Part shown: piece after piece, positions 5,363 to 7,180 of the stretch
Layout of the letters: each line of letters opens with the position of its first letter
Numbering within the stretch: position 1 is the stretch's first letter
NCBI GenBank assembly: GCA_039190005.1
Contig: JBCCYM010000077.1
Span: forward strand, 1-7,180
Source: JBCCYM01 sp039190005
Lineage (GTDB): Bacteria; Pseudomonadota; Gammaproteobacteria; UBA12402
Direction: 5' to 3'
Length of the DNA: 7,180 nucleotides
Program-made: the position numbers and the translations under genes
Notes under the pieces: generated by a model
Database searches by the model: none
Seen by the model: only the letters and a program-made list of their open reading frames with translations
Told to the model about the DNA's origin: nothing

Positions 5363-6760
5363 ATGAAAATTCATACTCGATTTGCGCCAAGCCCCACGGG
5401 AGACCTTCATATTGGTGGTGTGCGTACCGCGTTGTTTGCCTATTTATTCGCGCGACATCACAATGGTAAATTTTATCTCCGTATTGAAGACACTGACCGA
5501 GAACGTTCCAGCCAGGCTTCGATTGATGCCATTCTACAAGGTATGGCTTGGCTAAATCTTCAATCAGATGAGGAGATAATTTACCAAAGCCAACGTTTTG
5601 AACGCTATCAAACGGTGATTCAAACACTACTGGACACGGATCAAGCCTATTATTGTGACTGTAGCAAAGAACGCCTACAAACATTGCGTGAACAGCAAAT
5701 GGTGGCAAAACAAAAACCACGCTATGATCAGCATTGTCGGCAGCGAAAAATCAGTGATCACAAAAATTGTGTGGTGCGCTTTAAAAATCCGCAATCCGGC
5801 ATCGTCACATTTCACGATTTGGTGCTGGGCACGATTGATATTGACAATCATGAACTGGATGATTTAATTATCGCCCGCAGCGATGGCACACCAACTTATA
5901 ACTTGACGGTTGTTGTCGATGATATGGATATGGCAATCAGCCATGTCATACGTGGTATGGACCATATCAACAACACCCCGCGCCAGATAAATCTGTTTAA
6001 GGCTTTGGGCGCGACACCACCCATTTACGGGCATGTGCCGATGATTCATGGTAGTGATGGCAAAAAACTCTCCAAACGACGCAACGCAGTCAACATCATG
6101 CACTATCGTGACATGGGCTATTTACCGGAAGCCTTACTCAACTATTTACTGCGTTTAGGCTGGTCACATGGCGATCAAGAAATTTTTTCACGCCAACAAA
6201 TGATCGCGCTCTTCGATGGCAAACATATCAGCAAATCACCCGCTATTTTTGATGTTGACAAACTTAACTGGTTGAATCAACATTATCTGAAATCAAATGA
6301 TGAAAATGACATGATTGCCGCTTTACAGCAGCAATTTACGGCAATGAATATTACTACTGAACAAGGTCCGCCTTTAGCGGACATTATTCATTTACAGGCT
6401 GATCGGGTTAAAACCTTGAAAGAAATGGCTGAAAAAAGTGATTATTTCTATAAAAACATCGACGCCTATGATGAAAAAGCGGCAAAAAAACATTTATCCG
6501 TCGATAATGCTGAAATGCTCATACGCCTCTATGATGATTTTGCCGCGTTAGCTGATTGGCAGGCCGATAACATACAGCAAGTCATTCATAACGTGGCCGA
6601 TGATTATCAGCTTAAACTCGGCAAAGTCGCGCAGCCAATTCGTGTCGCCGTTACCGGTGGCACGGTCTCACCGCCTATGGGGATTACTTTACAATTGCTT
6701 GGTCGAGATAGAACTTTAAAACGATTGCGTCAAGCAATAGCCTATTGTCAAGCACTATGA
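5363..6760 (+). CDS. gltX: Glutamate--tRNA ligase (GluRS)
   Basis: GltX charges tRNA-Glu with glutamate in the cytoplasm. The 465 residues are close to the 471 of E. coli. The N-terminus RFAPSPTGDLHIGGVRTALF carries the class I HIGH-type signature (HIGG, 16-19). The core has LRIEDTDRERS and ARSDGTPTYN, and KLSKR at 235-239 is the KMSKS loop. The C-terminal anticodon-binding part is complete, with LGKVAQPIRVAVTGG at about 419-433. The insert keeps Cys98, Cys100 and Cys125, three of the four zinc ligands described in E. coli GluRS, but the fourth, His127, is Gln. After KLSKR the usual His-Gly is Arg-Asn. These are small departures in an otherwise full-length enzyme. ATG at 5363 is the conserved start (MKIHTRFAPSP), but no good Shine-Dalgarno precedes it. 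It appears to be transcribed alone. Confidence 0.97.
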   Translation: MKIHTRFAPSPTGDLHIGGVRTALFAYLFARHHNGKFYLRIEDTDRERSSQASIDAILQGMAWLNLQSDEEIIYQSQRFERYQTVIQTLLDTDQAYYCDCSKERLQTLREQQMVAKQKPRYDQHCRQRKISDHKNCVVRFKNPQSGIVTFHDLVLGTIDIDNHELDDLIIARSDGTPTYNLTVVVDDMDMAISHVIRGMDHINNTPRQINLFKALGATPPIYGHVPMIHGSDGKKLSKRRNAVNIMHYRDMGYLPEALLNYLLRLGWSHGDQEIFSRQQMIALFDGKHISKSPAIFDVDKLNWLNQHYLKSNDENDMIAALQQQFTAMNITTEQGPPLADIIHLQADRVKTLKEMAEKSDYFYKNIDAYDEKAAKKHLSVDNAEMLIRLYDDFAALADWQADNIQQVIHNVADDYQLKLGKVAQPIRVAVTGGTVSPPMGITLQLLGRDRTLKRLRQAIAYCQAL

Positions 6761-6761
6761 C

Positions 6762-6802
6762 AAAAATTTGAGTAATGTTTCAGTATAAGTAACTAAATTT
6801 TT
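6762..6802 (+). terminator. Weak A-T inverted repeat after gltX
   Basis: AAAAATTT (6762-6769), directly after the gltX stop, and AAATTTTT (6795-6802) are exact reverse complements with a 25-base loop. The stem has no G-C pair and only a short T run, so it is a poor intrinsic terminator. It is the only candidate seen for ending the gltX transcript. The rest of the gap up to 6914 holds only the promoter and dyad listed next. Confidence 0.2.
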
Positions 6803-6847
6803 CTGAGGACACTCTATTTGAGAATCCATATTATTAAATAAACTATC

Positions 6848-6884
6848 ATCTCACGATTGAGATAACATTGCCTTAATATATAAA
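6848..6884 (+). promoter_or_regulatory. Promoter with overlapping dyad, Cys-rich gene
   Basis: TTGAGA (6857-6862) and TATAAA (6879-6884) are separated by 16 bases. Transcription would start near 6891, about 24 bases before the ATG. A small perfect dyad, ATCTCA-CGAT-TGAGAT (6848-6863), overlaps the -35 box, where a repressor could act. The dyad arms are only six bases, so the operator role is a guess. Confidence 0.45.
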
Positions 6885-6914
6885 ATTGAGGATATTAATC
6901 ATTGGAGTATAGAT

Positions 6915-7180
6915 ATGCCAAATTATGACTGCTCTGTATGCGGCAATAGTTCAAACAGATATAACTTTTGCAAGAAATGCAACATAGAAAAAATTTGCAA
7001 TCTCTGTTGGAATAGTAAAAAATTTTGTAGGAATTGTAAAATCAAATACCAGCATGAACAAAAAGAATTATCGACAGCTATTTCTTTTATTTCGTCAAAA
7101 CAATACAGACGTTGCCTTAAGTGCCCAAATGAATATGAACATATTGAATGCATTTTAATATCTAAATTTTTAGATTTTAA
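6915..7180 (+). CDS. Cys-rich zinc-ribbon-like protein, cut by window end
   Basis: I do not recognise the family. An ATG at 6915 is preceded by TTGGAG (6902-6907) with seven bases between, the best Shine-Dalgarno on the + strand here. The frame stays open for 88 codons to the window edge, so the C-terminus is missing. There are five CxxC knuckles: CSVC (6-9), CKKC (19-22), CNLC (28-31), CRNC (38-41) and CLKC (67-70), and another Cys at 79. The spacing of paired knuckles suggests two stacked zinc ribbons in the first 41 residues and a third beginning at 67. A Lys/Gln/Ser-containing linker (about 42-64) joins them. There is no signal peptide, so it is probably cytoplasmic. Possible roles include nucleic-acid or protein binding, but the sequence does not decide. 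It is AT-rich compared with gltX, in keeping with an accessory gene. Confidence 0.75.
   Translation, partial: MPNYDCSVCGNSSNRYNFCKKCNIEKICNLCWNSKKFCRNCKIKYQHEQKELSTAISFISSKQYRRCLKCPNEYEHIECILISKFLDF

Noticed and set aside
5323..5475. Short + frame beginning ATG ATG just upstream of gltX and overlapping it
   Set aside because: It has no ribosome binding site and runs out of frame through conserved gltX codons. It could be a small upstream ORF, but nothing supports that.
5283..5720. 145-codon minus-strand ORF
   Set aside because: It is antisense to the most conserved part of gltX (HIGH region) and its leader, and nothing recognisable is seen in the translation.
6923..7153. 76-codon minus-strand ORF
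   Set aside because: It is antisense to the CxxC-rich gene, which has a good start signal and a clear motif pattern. The Leu/Phe-rich antisense translation is the expected shadow of AT-rich coding.
7160..7175. Perfect inverted repeat ATCTAAA-TT-TTTAGAT followed by TTT, like a terminator
   Set aside because: It lies inside the open reading frame of the Cys-rich gene and is made almost only of A-T pairs. A chance palindrome is likelier.

Overview
The window looks like a stretch of AT-rich gammaproteobacterial chromosome. It carries the yajC-secD-secF protein-export genes and gltX (glutamyl-tRNA synthetase). Between and beside them lie several small, AT-rich or diverged accessory genes. The SecD, SecF, YajC and GltX sequences have a gammaproteobacterial look, and the composition would suit a host-associated or Legionellales-like lineage. 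That placement is an inference and cannot be settled by eye.

Left part (1-1237). A small secreted protein on the + strand (53-496) has a signal peptide and a mature part that resembles the P1-head domain of SecD. The SecD encoded in this same window (about residues 373-427) is the comparison. Its 3' end overlaps that of a minus-strand gene for a glutamine-amidotransferase-like protein of the BPL_N type. That gene has no ATG. Its frame begins inside the end of secF, so it must use a non-standard start (best candidate a CTG that overlaps the secF stop), be read by slippage from secF, or be damaged.

Centre (1234-4476, minus strand). yajC, secD and secF are packed with 12-base gaps and, with the BPL_N gene, probably form one transcript. 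All conserved SecDF motifs are intact. A 15-bp perfect dyad sits upstream of yajC beside a possible -10 box.

Right of the sec promoter (4477-5362). A divergent + strand gene encodes a diverged Hfq/Sm-like protein that keeps the Hfq fold pattern. It lacks the rim arginines and has changed proximal-face residues. It converges on a 60-residue minus-strand ORF with its own TATAAT box, and a 20-bp hairpin between them could terminate both.

Right part (5363-7180). gltX is complete and has two departures from the E. coli sequence: one zinc ligand is changed and the residues after KLSKR differ. After about 150 bases with a promoter and small dyads, a cysteine-rich protein with five CxxC knuckles begins and runs off the window.

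The core genes are ordinary. The candidates for something undescribed are the secreted SecD-head-like protein, the Hfq-like protein, the BPL_N gene at the secF end, and the two small Cys-containing ORFs. Nothing in the sequence shows that these form one system.
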